From the NCBI RefSeq assembly GCF_041296385.1, contig NC_091023.1, positions 10,416,924-10,480,923 on the forward strand: 64,000 bases of DNA, read 5' to 3'. A program made the position numbers and the translations under genes. Shown in pieces: positions 14,036-28,245 of this stretch. How positions within the stretch are numbered: position 1 is the stretch's first letter; every line of letters begins with the position of its first letter. A model generated the notes under the pieces. It saw only the letters and a list, made by a program, of their open reading frames with translations, searched no databases and was not told the DNA's origin. Source of the stretch: Aphelocoma coerulescens (Eukaryota > Chordata > Aves > Passeriformes > Corvidae).

Positions 14036-15148
14036 AGTGTATCACTTATTTTAATTGCAAAGGGCATATGGCAAATCTTCCCTAAAAAATTTTCATAGAT
14101 ACCAATGTAAGTAAAAGATTATTCCAAGATGACTAGTGTGGTTATTTTGGCAAATAATACACTGCAAAAAATAGTTTTTAAATGCAAACTCAATTTAGCA
14201 AATTTTTCCAACTGTAAAAAAGGGAATACAAAATAAACCATTTAGGCTTTTTGTTTCAAATGACCTTTCTAAAGAAAAAAAAAAATTGAAAAGGGCAAAG
14301 CAATAGGAAGATGGAATGAAACATTTAGTTTCATGACAAATTGAATGTTTCAAGTCAACCCAGAAACATTTCCAGGCCAGAAACCAAACAAATATCCTGT
14401 AATTCCACAAAACTTATGCATAATACCAAAATAGGTAAGGGTTATAAATATTAATAAATTTCTAAAATGTGACACCATCCTATCCTGCATCCATTATCTT
14501 GATTTACAAGCTGTAAACCTGCATATGTGTTCTATCCAGATTGTAATTTGGCTCAAGTCTAAGGCAACTTTCCATTGAAGTCTTTGAAAAGCTTATTATA
14601 GCATAACACAAAAAGGAGAAAGCCAAACCTGAGTTTCAGAAAATTATTTTTAAAGCAAAATAAGATTAATGGTTTATGATGGCCTAAAAGAGAATTTTGA
14701 CTCTTACTGCTTGTTATTGCTTTACTTTGAACTACTAGTGAGAAGTGTTACCACTACCAGCTATTTATAAAGCAAAATATTCTTAATTTTTAGCCCCAGA
14801 AGCTATCACTGCACTCAGAAAAGCTGTAACCATGGAAAGGTATGAAACAGCATCAAACCTATGTGCTGCTGTCCAATACAAAGAGATGACAAATTCTGAG
14901 AATCTTTGAGGGAAAGCACCAAGGTGTCAGTAGTGGCTGGAAGACCCTGGAGTGAGAGAGGGACTGACTGAAGCTACAGGATAGGGCATGGACAGCTGGG
15001 AGGTGTAAATATAGGAGGAAACATCTCACCTTGTGCCTCTGAGAAGGAAGGCTTTATTTCACAATATTGAAGAAGCAAGTGCCTGTGATAACAAAGAAAG
15101 AAAGAACACATATAGAAGGGTTCTAGTTTAGCAATATCTAGCTAAATT

Positions 15149-15733
15149 ACAGAGTCATAGAAGCTCTGGGGTTGGAAAAGACATTAAGATCGAGTCCAGC
15201 TATTAGTCCAGCTATTAGTGCCAAGTCCACCACTAAAGGAAATCCCCAAGCACCACATCCATGGGCAGCCTGTTCTGATGCCCGATCGCATTTCAGTGAA
15301 GAAATTTTTCCTAATAGCCAATCTAAACCTGCCCTTAAGGCCATTTCCCTTAAGGCCTGCACCTTAAGGCCTTTTCCTCTTGTCCTATCACAACTCCCAC
15401 ATGGCTACAGCCTCTTTTTAGGGAATTCCAGAGAGCAATATGGTCTCCCCCGAGCCTCCTTTTCTCCAGACTAAAGACCCCCAGCTCCCTCAGCTGCTCA
15501 TTCACCAGACTTGTGCTCCAGACCCTTCCCCAGGTCCTTTCCCTTCTCTGGACACACTCTAGCACCTCAGCCTTTCTTGTCGTGTGGGGCCCTCAACTGG
15601 ACACAGGATTTGAGAGGTAGCCTCACTGGTGCTGAGCACAGAGGAATGGTCTCTGCCCTGACCTCACTGGCCACACTGTTGCTGGTACAGGCCAGGATGC
15701 CACTGGCCTTCTTGACTAACATTAGCTTGTAGG
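15149..15733 (-). mobile_element. CR1 LINE 3' fragment
   Basis: At the low end AGAGTCATAG...GGGGTTGGAAAAGAC is the reverse complement of the avian CR1 3' terminus. The remainder follows the CR1 3' region in reverse (CCCAAGCACCACATCC, CAGCTGCTCATTCACCAG, CTGGCCTTCTTG). It is about 585 bp and 5'-truncated, as CR1 copies usually are. A local 12-bp tandem duplication (AGTCCAGCTATT twice, 15,193-15,216) lies near the 3' end. Both strands show open frames from the element; none is intact ORF2. Confidence 0.9.
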
Positions 15734-18179
15734 CCAATCTAGAGCTAGCAAATAGACAAATGCTTCTAGGAAATCCAGCTTCCATTCTTGTGCAAGTTCC
15801 AATGGTAAAAAAGAAGTTACTATAAGGATGGCCTAAGGTAAAAAGAAGGAGCATAATGCAAAGAAAGTGCTGTTAGACAATAAATGGACTATCTAGGGAA
15901 GAGCAGTTTGGACTTCACTGCAAGAAATTGTGATACACTAGTGTGAAGTTGATGTTAGAAGAACTCCAGACCCATGCAAGGCTGATTACTTTAAAAAGTA
16001 TGGAAAAGAAAAGCCTTTAAATATAAAAACTGCAAAGAAACACTCTGAGCATATTTCAAGTGTAGCATACATGGCAGGAGGAAATGTAGACTTGAAAGAC
16101 AGAAATCTATGAATAAAAGTTCACCTCAGAACCACTACAAGATTATTCAGGGAAGGTGAAATCCTGCCTGGGTGTTCTCAAATCCACCACCCATTTCCCC
16201 AAGATAGAGTGAACCCTTCCCTCTGACTCAGCTCAGAGCATGGGATTGCTGCCTCTCCAGTTCGTCTCTATAGTGGAATAAGGTAAGCAAGGGTTTCACC
16301 TGCAGTCTTCCTTCTAGAAAATTTTCAGGTCCCTGTCATGTTTATTCAAACCTACCCTAATGCTCATGCAGAGCTGCTGTGATACTTAGTTCCAGAACAT
16401 CAGGAGTTAGTAGAGGCTCCTAATTTTATGTCTTTCCTAGCTACATCCAAAGCAGTTGTGCTGGATCCACCTTGCTGAAAATAACAGCCATTTTGTCAGA
16501 AAACAAATGTCATTCTCCAAAATAAATTCTGTCCTGTAAAATGCTGTAGTACACACATCTGGTGCCATTGGATGCTTGGTGAAGACATTTGTAAGAAACT
16601 CTGTGCCCTAACATAGCAATGATTTCACCCCTGAAGAGTTCATTAGAGATACAAAAAGCAAAATTCAAATGGTTTAGTCTTTTCTGTGAGACAAGTCCAT
16701 AAAGGCTCTGCCTGCCTGGGAATGAGAAGACCAAGAAAAACAAATAGCATAGGTAGCCTGGAAACTGAAGAGCCTCGGGGGAGCTGCTGAGGTGGAGTGT
16801 CATCTGACAAGGCAGCAGGAGAGCTTGGGGGCTGGAAGCACATACCAAAAAAGATGGGAAACAATTGAACTGGATTCTGGGCACCCACTGAGAGTGTGAA
16901 GTAATGGGAACCTCAGAAGGTTATCTAGCTAGGAATAGCAAACAGCAGCAAAACACAGCTATGGCAACAGAGCCCAAGGGTTGAGCTGGGGGCTCACCAG
17001 GAATGTCACACTGGAGGACACACAGAGTCAAACGGAGAAGCAGCTTTGTCCAAAATGAGTTATTGCATACAGGGGGCTAGAATCACTCTGTGGGTTCTGC
17101 CAGTGAAATTCAGGCTCACAGTTTCACTCCCAGCTCTTAGGACACGTCTACGTTGTATATTTGGCCTGAAGCCTGAGCTCAGGGGCTTTGGCCTGGCCAA
17201 TCTCCTGACTGATTGCTGCTGGAGTCCAAATTAGCATACAACCAGCATGCCTCCCTGCTGAGAGAAGGCAACTGAGAGCCCAGAGGCAGTAAAGGGAAAC
17301 TTCTTAACCTGCTTCTCAGCTAGGTTTGGAGCCTAGAGTATGAGTGCTCCTCCTCTGCTCCAGAGCAGTCAGTATGAAGCAGCCCAAACCCCTGTGGCCC
17401 ATGGCAGGGCAGAGGGAGGGCTTTCCTTCCATTGCCTAAGAGCTGAGAGGCACCGAGGAGCTGGGCTGTGCCGCCTCTCAGCTGCTGCTTTCTGTTATTA
17501 ATGCAGATTCCTGTGCTGACATTGCATCAAAGCATCTGAGCACACCTCAAGTCCAGGAAAGCTGGATCTTGGCTTCTCAGAAGAGAAACCTCAGTGTCAC
17601 TGACCAGGCCGAGGTCAATGACACTATTTATTTAAGAGTGTGGATAGTTGGTAAATGGCGACATAAACATTGATTCAGCCCCAAGTCAAACACAGAATGC
17701 AAACCTGGCCTGAGTGGGGCACAGCTTACCAGTTATTTTACTCTGCCAAGAAAGCAGAGCAGCAAGTAAAGAGGGATGAACTGACAGTGGAAAAGCACAA
17801 CTAAATAAAAGGACACATCTACAACACACTATTACTGCCCACAATGGAGGTAGTACTGAGGCAGCCTACAGAAACCCCTCATATCGTAAAACACTGGTTG
17901 GGTGCAGATACACCATTCGTGCCAGGATGTAGCAGAGCTGGATTTGCATTGACTGGTTCCACAAACCGTTTAATAGAGAATGGCACCCAGCAGCAAAACT
18001 GTGTATCTTACACCCTTCCAAAAGAAACCTCTCCAGTTTCTTGCTTCATTTGCCTTACACCTTTTGGTGTGCTACCAAACAAGTTAGCAGGCAAGAATGT
18101 TCCAAATAAAAAAAGAACAATAATTAAATGTTGGAAGAACACTGATACAAAGTAAATGTCAGATTAGTAATTATAGCCA

Positions 18180-18233
18180 TAAAAAAACCAACCAAACAAC
18201 AAAAAACCACACAACAACAGCAACAACAACACT
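18180..18233. repeat. A/C-rich tract with (CAA)n
   Basis: AACCAACCAAACAACAAA passes into CAACAACAGCAACAACAAC. Confidence 0.75.
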
Positions 18234-18800
18234 GTAACCACAACTGCAAGGAACATACTGTTACAAAAGGGGGTTGATAAGTAACATGCTCATTTGATAT
18301 TGGTCAAAATGCAACTTATTTCAGCTTTTAAATGCTGTGATGAACTGTGTGTTGGGTACTGATGAAGAATAACTCAGTGAATAACAGTAAAATAACAAGC
18401 TAATTTCAAAAAATCATTATGTTTGTACAGGATTAATGAATAAAAAAAAGGCAAAAATCATCAAATAAGTTATTTTTTAGAAATTATTCATTCAACTCTA
18501 GCAATAATAATTAAGTACAAAATTAGCAGGCATGTGACAATAGACTGATTAGTTTACAGTGTGTCTGCCGTGAAATACAATTAATTATGGAAAGAAAATT
18601 GCAATAACAAGTAGCTGAGTTGCACAATGAAATTAGATCTTGTCTTTTAATTGTAAGTAATTGTATCATCACCTGTCTGTCCAACCAGTATCTAAGCCAA
18701 TCACTGGCCTGCAAAAGAAGAGACAACACACTTTGGCTAAAAAGGGTATAGAAAATAGAAATACTTGTTACAAGAAATATACACTAAATCTACAAATAGT

Positions 18801-18856
18801 GCATGTTGGACTCTATGATCTTAGAGGTCTTTTCCAACATAAACAATTCTATGGCT
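18801..18856 (+). mobile_element. Short CR1 3' end
   Basis: Only the terminal part remains: GATCTTAGAGGTCTTTTCC followed by an ATTCTATGG-like end, which is the CR1 3' signature on the plus strand. Confidence 0.75.
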
Positions 18857-19266
18857 TCTTCAGTGGCCCCAGTAGCTGTTACAGCCATTAACATTTTAAA
18901 TTACATTGTACATCAATAACATTTTTAAAATAAGCACCAAACTCCTATACCTGAGGCCAGCAACTGTGTTAAGAATTCCTGCCCCCAGAGCAGACTGCAA
19001 GGAAGGATGATAGTTAAAAGACCTGTATCTGGTTGAAATTTGGTCAGCTGTTATTAGCCAATATGCCATTTATCATGCCTCACACCTGCTGAGCTGATTA
19101 ATACCAAGCAAGTTATATCATGATGCTTTCTCTTGCCAGACTGGCTCTACTTTAAGACTGATCATCTACTCAGTGAAACCTTTCTCTGCAGATGAGGGAC
19201 AAAGGGAACAAGCAAACAGTACCATGACATCAGAACTAGTAAAACCAGGCTCCTGCAAACTCCGGT

Positions 19267-19310
19267 GGAAGATTTTCAGAGTTTGGGGAAGATTTTCAGA
19301 GTTTGGGGAA
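19267..19310. repeat. 20-bp tandem duplication (2.2 copies)
   Basis: The unit GGAAGATTTTCAGAGTTTGG occurs twice without change, followed by GGAA. Confidence 0.9.
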
Positions 19311-22300
19311 TTTATAAAGTACTCCTTCCATGTACACACCAATGCCAAATAATGTATGGACTCAGCATGTAGTCTTCTGCATTGCTAGAAGACTTACAGG
19401 ACAGAATTATGGGATTTCCTTTATATATATATCTACTCCTTTACTACTCAAGGTTTTGGGAGACTAATGTCTTTTTGATGACTCATCCCTGTGAAACTGA
19501 AATTAACTACAAAATACAATCATGCAAGCCTTATTTCCTTAGAAAATCAGATGACAAAGAAGTATCTTGATTCACCTGCTTCTGAAATTCTCACTCCATT
19601 TGTGTGTCAGGCTTCTCAGTTCATTCCTGCTAGCAGGCAACTGGAATATTCACCTCAAAACCAGGGGCTTGGGGTTCTGATCACATCACAAACTCAGAAA
19701 CTTGAGAGTTTTATTAATGACAATGAAAATACAGCACTGTGAAACAAAGCAAATATTTCAAATGATAGCACTAAAAACTCCTCTACCAAAATATTCCAAT
19801 ATATTTCTGGATTGGTGCCGTTCCTACATTACAAATTCACAACGATTTTAGATTTGTGCCAGTTTTTTTTCTTCAAGGCTATCAACTCAATAGTTTTGCT
19901 TAGGGATTTGCTCATTTTGATTTTTTTTTTAATGTATTTGCCTTTATACAAATGTTGGATATCTCAGTTTTGCTTACACATTCAGTGCTCAGATGATTTG
20001 CTCCGATGGTGCTGGTAATCTGTGAAACTGAAATACGTGACAAAAAAGCTCATGCAAAAGCCATTCAGAAATAAATCTGAGAACTGGAACCAAGGCAAGG
20101 GATGATGACATGTCTGCATCCATGCTACATAAACACAGAAAGCTTTGGTGGTCTTTAGTTCATCAGCACGCACATGTACAAATGTGGGAACCAGTTTATA
20201 GTTTAACCTTACGCATTTGACACAGAAGCCTCTATAGATCAAGGGGGATCAAAAGTTAAAAAGCAGCAAGTCTAAAGATATTGGGAGTTTCTACAGCAGT
20301 ACTAGAAGAGGTGGTACAAAGAGCTACTGCATCTCAAAGTATCAAATTAGTGCCTCCTTTTCTGTGTTTACAGAGGGAGCAGGATGGGGAATAAAATCAA
20401 ACTCAATCAAAGAAATGTTCATTAATAAAAAAAAAATAAATAAAAGGCTCAGAGACTGATTCTGTCATGAGTTGGCTTTCTGGAAAGCCACGGCCTTCAA
20501 AAATCACACTTTGAAATGAAATCTCACTGAAATACTACCTGCATATTTGGGGTTCGGGGAGTGTGATTTTCACCTTAAACACCATTAAAATGAGAAATTG
20601 TTCATGTAGGCACTGATCGATGGACACTACATCAATGAAATAGTGCACCTCATTTTTCTGTCTGACATTAAGAGTCTTGTGATAAGCATGTAGGGAGACA
20701 GTGTGCACTCTATCAATATTGCATCATGATGATGATCCTTCTTTGATAAATGCGTGAACAGACAGATTTCTGTATTTCCATAGCAACTTTAAGTCTTTGT
20801 TTTTCTAGTAAAGAAAAGTATCATCAGTAATATCACAGGCAGGTCAGCTTTCTTTACTTGCATGTAGGAAGAAGGAGGGATGGAGAGAGAGTGATAAATA
20901 TGAAGGCTGTCATACTTGAGATACACATTGTTTCAGTACTGTAAATTGTTTTCTAGCTATTCTAAGTGCAACAGTTACATGCTTTCTGTTGTATTCAACT
21001 TATAAGTCCCATCCATTTGCTGATATAAAAATTAAAGATGTGTAACAACTCCTCCATCTTGATCTGCTTATACAAGCTCAAATACAGCTTCAAAACTCAA
21101 AAACCTAAGTGCTTAAGAAAAAAAAAAAAAAGGATTATGATATTGTTAGCTGCATCCCAGCTCCCTGAAAACCGCTCCTGTCATGATCCATTAACTGCAG
21201 CAGTGAAGATACAGATTACTGGCTTCACTGTACACCGTGCTAAAGGTAAATAAACATTATCTACAAAGGAAAGTGCAAGCTTTATTGAGATTCAGAATAA
21301 GTGAAATATGAATGATCAGGAATAGGAAAGCATTCAGTCTCTGTTTCAGCAAGGTCTAATTTTTACTTACAGTGAATGTTTAATAAATAAGCCAGTTACA
21401 GTAAGCACATAATGGTACAATATGTTTGGAGTGACTGGGACCATGGACACTCATGGCCCAGGTACTGAAGTGGACTGTGCCCTACAGTACAAAGCTTTCC
21501 TCTTGCCATGTAGAGCTGTTGCTGTCTTTGGCTGGCTGGAAAGGAATGCCTTGCCATAAGCAAAGCAACTTCTTTAGCAGCTGAATTGTTTTAGCATTTA
21601 TCATCCTTTGCTGCAGTAACATTCTGCATGTGTACATTTCTTTTGGTGATTTTTTCCTGGAGAAAGGATCTTCACAAATCTAAATGATTTCCTGTGCTGT
21701 GTGATCAGCATGTTTGGATTATTCTACCAAGAGTTCTGTCTCCTACTTGCTAAAGGATTCATACACCTGGCATATATTTTTTGTAATGGTATTTTCTACA
21801 GTTTGCCATAAGAGCAGTTATCAACTTGGAGTAGAATCTGTTTCCTGCCAAATTTTCTGTTCTGCTGCACATCTCACTTATTTATGAACCTGATTCGTTA
21901 TGGGTAGACTCCTCAAGGATATGCACTATGTCTCTTGTTAATTTATTTTTCAGCAAGTGTAATAAAATTTTTTTGAATACTTGAAAAAGTTAAATGGGGC
22001 CAAGTTGTTCAATGGTTTACACTGGCATCATTCTGCCAGGCTTAACAGAATAGTGATGATTTAAACCAGCTGTTTATTTAGCCCATAAAAGAACTGAACA
22101 GCAGGTAAAATCATTAATTACTCATTGTGAAAAATTAAAACAAAGCTCAGGAACTCACATCCTGTCCTTTAAAGCCAATAAAAAAGAAAGCCTGTCTTAG
22201 GTACCTTTTATGAATAATACTTAGCTGACTGGGGTAGTACTTGCACCATTGTGGATGATCACAAAACCATATTATCCCTGGAAAAGGAAACCAGCACAAA

Positions 22301-25300
22301 ATCACACTCTCTCTACAGCTCAAGAGAGACAAGGAGCACACTAGAGTAAGCAGCCCGTGGTTTGGTGGAATCCCCAAATTTCAGTTCATGGTTTAAATGG
22401 TATTTTTTGCATGCTGCAAATAATTTTCTGTATTTTTGTGCAAAAATACTCTAATTGATTCTGGAGCAACAGATCTCCCTCTTCCTATATAAATACACAA
22501 AAATATCTGGAGGAGAGTAAGAGTCACTATTTCTCTCTGTGACCTAAGGAGTATGAAGCAGGAGAGGTCTGAAAAGAGGGGAGGAAAGAGACTGCTGATC
22601 CTCAACCTCCCTGGTACCAAAATAGGTTTGAGCCTGCTGGACAGAGCAGCTGAGCCAACACGCTTTGAACCCTCTTGGGATCCAGTTTCACTGTTTGCAA
22701 CACAGGGCAAGGGCTTCATCCAGGACAGATTTACACGGAAAGCTAAACGGATGATCTCCTTACTACCACTTTCCTCTCTTGCCTCTGGAGCTTGCAGCAG
22801 CTGTGCAGTTTGTTTCCCCTCACATGTGTCACTGAGGATGCATCTTTCCCATTTCAATTACAGGGGTAACTGATTGCAAGGGAAGATTTACAGATCCATG
22901 GTGCTTTGTGCAGAGCCTTCAGTTTGCTGAATTTTCAGCAGGCAGGTGAGCTGGGCTCTTGCACATCACAGCTGTTTCACTTCTGTCAAAGTACAAACAC
23001 CAGACAAATTTCTGGTACCTGGCAGCAGCAGAGCTCAATGCGGTGCTGTAGCAGAACAGTGAGTATCAGAGATGCTTCTGAACAGCAGACAGAAACGAGA
23101 GTTATGCACCTCCCTGATGCACTAGAAGTAGAATGGAGTTTGGAGAATTGCAGTTTGTGGCTTAGGAACTTAGATTTGTGTTCAAAGGGATGCATCCCCT
23201 TAAGCTAGTGGAAACTTAGGCCCTGACTTTGTGAAATAGTCCCAAACAAACCAGAAGTGACCTAGCCACTACACTACACTTGTTCTACCTGAGCCAATTT
23301 GCATCTTATCCCAAAAAGAATTCACACCCATCTATTTGTCCTGGCAGGCAGGCATCTTTACCACCAGGCTGTAACTGTTTGTTGTGCCTCTTCCACCTCC
23401 TTTTCCTGAAGCTGCTGTGTAGGCATTTCCGCCCACCACTCAGACTAAATTAGAGACATCATGCTCTGTGACAGAGAGGCAAAGTATCTTGCTGTGGTCC
23501 CAAAAGCTTTGCTCCAATCTCTGTTAAAGTTTTGCTCACCTGAAAGGCTAATCTCAGTTGACACCTGGTTATTACAGCTGACCACATATCTTTGCTCTGG
23601 GTTGTGTTAGCTGGGATGGGCCACCTGTTCTAGGGTGGTTCTTTGAACTCTGGAAAACCCCACTTGCAGCTGCTCCTAACCCCTGCATGGTGGTTACAGA
23701 CCTTTTTTAATCCTTTTGTGGAGTTTTGTCCTTAGGGAGCTACATTTTGTCTGAAACATCTGTATTGCTAAGTTTATTGCACAGTCAATTGAAAATACTG
23801 CCTGTTATTCCAGAGAATAACTTGGATTCAGACAGTAGGCTTCATGGGTCTATGATACTCAGGGGGATGAGATAAGCAAAGAATAAATCATTTTATCTGA
23901 AGTTGGTGAAGTGAACCCTGTGTTCACCTATTTCTGTGTCTCTCATGAAGAGCTACATATCTGCATTTGTTAATTCATGAAATTACATGGGCTGGCTGCA
24001 AGGGAATATCTTCATACCATCACACTGCTGATACAGACACATCACCATAACAGCTATGAAGTCAGGGCTCTACCTAGCAGAAAATTTCCATCAGCTCAAT
24101 TAAGTGCTGCTCAGTAGCCTCTGCAGATAGAAAGGTAAGTTCAAGCCAAACACAAATACTGACAGTCAAGTGAATCCAGCAGACTGCAGATGCTCCTTGG
24201 AAAATAAAGCCTTCGAGATGCCATGCAGTGATGGCTACTTGCTACAGAAATGAACCAGTGTGTGCATGGTGCTCATATATTAAGCTGCAGGAACATGTCC
24301 TGATATACCTTACTCAGAAAAGTCTGACAATCATGTCTCAGCCTGAAAACCTCTTAGAAACACTGATGAAAATTATTTTCCATCATCAAAAAAGTATTCA
24401 CACCTCAGCAAGAAGCTAAATAAGGACACTGTTTTGGGAGTGTCCCAGACACTGAACTATTGTTTTTAATCCTCTTACTTAAATACGCACAAGCACAGAA
24501 ATCTCCTAAGGGGCTTAGCACTGTATTTGACAAAAACAATCCATGCCTGTGCAAAGGCAAGGGAAAGGGAACTGAGCAGACATGCCTGAAGTAGTGAGCA
24601 GGGAAAGTTCATGGCCTGGGCCAGCAGACTACAGGCACAGAGCAGATCACCACAGGGTCACAGGCATCCTGCCTGCTTTCTGACAGATGGGCTGGACATG
24701 CCTCAGGAGGCTCATACACAGCCTGAGTTTCAGATCCCCCAGGGTACAGGGGTCTCATGTGCAGTGCTAGCTGGCCTTTCCTGGCAAACGCACTCAAGAG
24801 CCACAGTGTGGAAAGAGATCGTCCTATGAAGTAGATTCTAGACTAACAGGAAGCTTTCTTCTTTTGTTTTGTTTCTCAAAATGGTTGCCTGAACCCAGCA
24901 GAAAATTTCTGTTTGCAGTGTCTGCTACACAAAAGCAGTTGGATGCACCCAATACATCACTGTTTTCCAGAGCAACTTAAACAGCAGCCTAAGCAAGGAC
25001 AAAAAGCACAGTTCTGTACCTCTGTTTCCTTCTCTCCCATTTTTTTCCTTTTCTTGCCTCTTTTATTCTCCTTTTATCTTTCACCCTCATTCTTTACCCA
25101 TTATTTTTTTCCTCCTTTTTGCAATTTCACCTTCACTGCCATCTCTAACTCCTCTTCCCTAATAGTGCTACTCCAAGAATAGTTTATGCACACTACAGAG
25201 CTGTGTATAGTTAATGCCATGTATATTGGAGGCTCTTAGGTGATGGAATCTGCTTGTACTTGCACCAAAATAACAATCAGGATTACTGAGATATAATGGG

Positions 25301-25349
25301 AGGAAAAAGTGCGACCAAAGCTGTCTGCAAGACTTCAAATAATAAATAT

Positions 25350-25412
25350 GGTTGGTTTGTTGGGTTTGGATTTATTTTGTTGGGTTTTTTTGTGGGGAGG
25401 GGTTGGGTTTAA
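25350..25412. repeat. G/T-rich low-complexity tract
   Basis: GGTTGGTTTGTTGGGTTTGG and TTGTTGGGTTTTTTTGTGGGG-type sequence. Confidence 0.55.
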
Positions 25413-27589
25413 TATTAGTGAAAGCAAGTGAATACACATCCATGAGAACTTACAGGGTCAGAAAGAGACAACTTAGGCAAAAGAGGACATGCAAGATTAA
25501 GACTAAGAGTCTATTAAAAAGTCACTACACAATATTGTGAAATCTTGGGGGATAGAGGGGAGACTGGCTGGTTTTAATATCAGATTTTTTTTTCTAGGCC
25601 ATTCTCATTATGAACATCAGAAACAGCAGAAGTACATACAACTAGGTACCATGAAGATTTGTGCAACTTTGGAAAATGTCAGAGATGGGGAGAAAATAAG
25701 TTGTGTGTGATAAGACCTAGAAAATCTGTTCCTGGTAGCTACTCCTCAGCAGCCATCAGCTCTTCTGTTAAAACAAACATCAAAGGTCTGAAATTCCACA
25801 ATGACTTTTGATGTCTGCACAAGTTCAGTAGTTAAAGTTGAAGACTTGTCACATGAGGGGTTTATGCCAATTATAAAGCATAAAAAAGAAATCACACACA
25901 TGCAGGCATATGTTCATTATTAAAACAAGTCCACCAACTCTCCTTCTCTGTTGAATGTTTGGCCTATTTTATGAGAAAATAAAAATGAAAAATAGCTCCA
26001 GTTTTCAAGGTAAAATACTTGAAAGAAACAAATAAATGTCAGCAGTAGCTTTCCCTGCATGCCTTCCTGGACTCCTTTTTCTTTTGAACTGTGCTGGTAC
26101 ATTCTTCAGCTTAACCCTCACACGCCCTTGTTATTTTTCTGTAATGGATACTTTTTCCCTCCTCAAATGCAGGAGCCTGGATTGCTACTTTTTATACCAT
26201 TGCCCAATAGACAAGTTGGTTCCCAATACCACCCAATGGCGTAAAATAATTTTCCCTATGCATTTAAAACAATAAATTAGATTACAGGTTGTCTCAGTTC
26301 TGCCTATCATGCTTCCTTTAGCTGCCCTTTAACACTGCCAACACTTCACAAGGCTGTATCTATCCCCTAATTAATGAGCGAGCAGACCCTAAATTGGTGC
26401 AACCTGGCATAGCTTTTTTTAAATCATTTTCCAAATTTTTTGATGAGCAAAAGCTACAATATCTTAAAGCTTATGGGTAGATTAAGTGAGAGTGAAAATA
26501 GATAATCTACAAAGCAAAACCACAAACTGAATCAAGCCAAATTGCTCCACTTCCTTGTCAGGTAATGGGGCAGGGAGGGGAGGACTATTTACCTGAAATG
26601 ATTTTTAATAGACTCATTTTTAACTTCAAGTGAAATTTTTCAAAACATTGTAACAATTTGGTATCCAAACCTCACCGTCTTTCCAACAGGCACTTGTGAA
26701 TTTCTTGGTGAAACAGCTTATGGGGAATTGTGATGTACGAATATCTCACAAAAAGGATGTGACGTCTTCCCAAGACAAGAACAATTCCTGTTGGAGACAC
26801 AACTCTGTTTCCTTCCACTTAGGCTGATTCACTGCTGTAAACACACCTTCCCAGATCCTGCACTGGACAACAACCTTTCCACAATGACTGCCAGAGCAAA
26901 CCAGCAGGATACTGCTTGGAAGCCCTCAAATCATAGCTGACATCTTCAGGGCTTCCTGACTTCCTGCTACTTGTTTTGGAGCCTAACAGTCACCGTGGCT
27001 CCAACCTGAGCAACCCTTGGCACTTCAGGGAGCTTCCCGAGCTGCTTCCAACAGGTTGGGAGCTTCCCAGTGTGCCCCAAGGAAGCATAGCAGAGCCAGG
27101 AGTCAGAAGTTATGACAGGTCTTTCATTAAGGAAAACTTAAACTATGTTCTCCCATGTTCCTGAACTTAAAGTTTTCTCATTTTCCTTTGAGTAGAAAAT
27201 TTTGAAATGTCACTTTTTGTTCCAATTCAGTACAAAAACATACTGGAATTCATGTCTCCTCAAGCACAGCTCCCCATCATAAAACTTCTGAGTCTCAGCT
27301 AGTTCTTCTGTCTTCAGTGCCTTTGAAAATCACCCCCTGAGCTCTCTCTGATGAAATCATAAAAGCAAATGCATGCTTTTACTTTATATTCAGTCAAATA
27401 CCAGATGTTTAAGCATTCTCATCATATTCAACACACAAATATCTGTTCAAAAGTTTTGTTTCACAATATTGTGAGAATTACTCTCCTTCATACAAATGCT
27501 CATATTAGAATGCTGGAAAGACAATTCGTGCATAAATAAGAGCATTTACGGCTATTTGTTGTTTGTTAATCAATGTTCATTTAGGTGTT

Positions 27590-28245
27590 GGTGAGTAAGG
27601 GAAGAGCAACTGACACCATCTACCTGGACTTGTGCAAAGCATTTGACACTGTTCTGCACAATATCCTTGTCTCTAAATCAGAGACACAGATTTGATGGAT
27701 GGATCACTTGGTGGGTAAGGAATTGGCTGGGCAGCCACACTCACAGTGTGACCCCACCTGGAGTACTGCACCCAGCCCTGGGGTCCCTGGCCTAAGGAGG
27801 ATGTGGATCTGCTGAAGCAAGTCCAGAGGAGGGCATGAAAATGCTCAGAGGGCTGGAGCTCCTCTCCTGTGAAGACAGAGTGAGAGAGATGGGGTTGCTC
27901 AGCCTGGAGATGAGGCTCTGGGGAGACCTTCTAGCACCTTAAAGGGGGCCTATAAAAAAGTTGAAGTGGGACTTCCACAAGGAGAGGATAAGGGATAATG
28001 GCCTTAAACTGAAAAATGGTAGGTTTAGATTAGATTCATTACTGTGAGGGTGATGAGTCCTTGGCACAGGCTGCCCACAGAAACTGTGGATACAGTTCCT
28101 GTGGATCCCTGGAAGTGTTCAAGGCCAGCATGGATGGGGCACTGTGTAACCTGATGTAGTGGGAAGTGTCTCTGCCCATGGCAGGGGGGTTGAAATGAAA
28201 TGATCTTTAAGGTCTTTTCCAACCCAAACCATTCTATCATCATTC
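27590..28245 (+). mobile_element. CR1 LINE with internal deletion
   Basis: The 5' part encodes a reverse-transcriptase fragment (YLDLCKAFDTVLHN). Shortly after, near 27,735-27,745, the sequence jumps to the CR1 3' region (GTGACCCCACCTGGAGTACTGC). It runs through to GGTCTTTTCCAACCC and an ATTCTATCATCATTCTT tail. The copy is therefore 5'-truncated and internally deleted. It has stops and is not functional. Confidence 0.9.

Larger units (their letters stand above)
7563..15148. other. No gene seen
   Basis: Non-coding sequence with the palindrome pair near 8.55 kb, an AT-rich tract near 11.9 kb and a G/T-rich tract near 14 kb. Open frames at 9,998-10,311 and 12,606-12,908 overlap on opposite strands or lack splice context. 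Confidence 0.6.
15734..27589. other. No gene seen apart from small repeats
   Basis: About 11.9 kb with one short CR1 end, one tandem duplication and simple repeats. Opposite-strand open frames at 22,393-22,873 and 16,510-16,888 look like chance. A stretch at about 20,580-20,790 has complex sequence that could be conserved non-coding DNA. Confidence 0.55.

Noticed and set aside
15172..15565. Open frames of 70-100 codons on both strands
   Set aside because: They are by-products of a truncated reverse-oriented CR1 copy.
22393..22873. Overlapping frames of 154 (minus) and 106 (plus) codons
   Set aside because: Opposite-strand overlap with no family resemblance or splice context; treated as chance.
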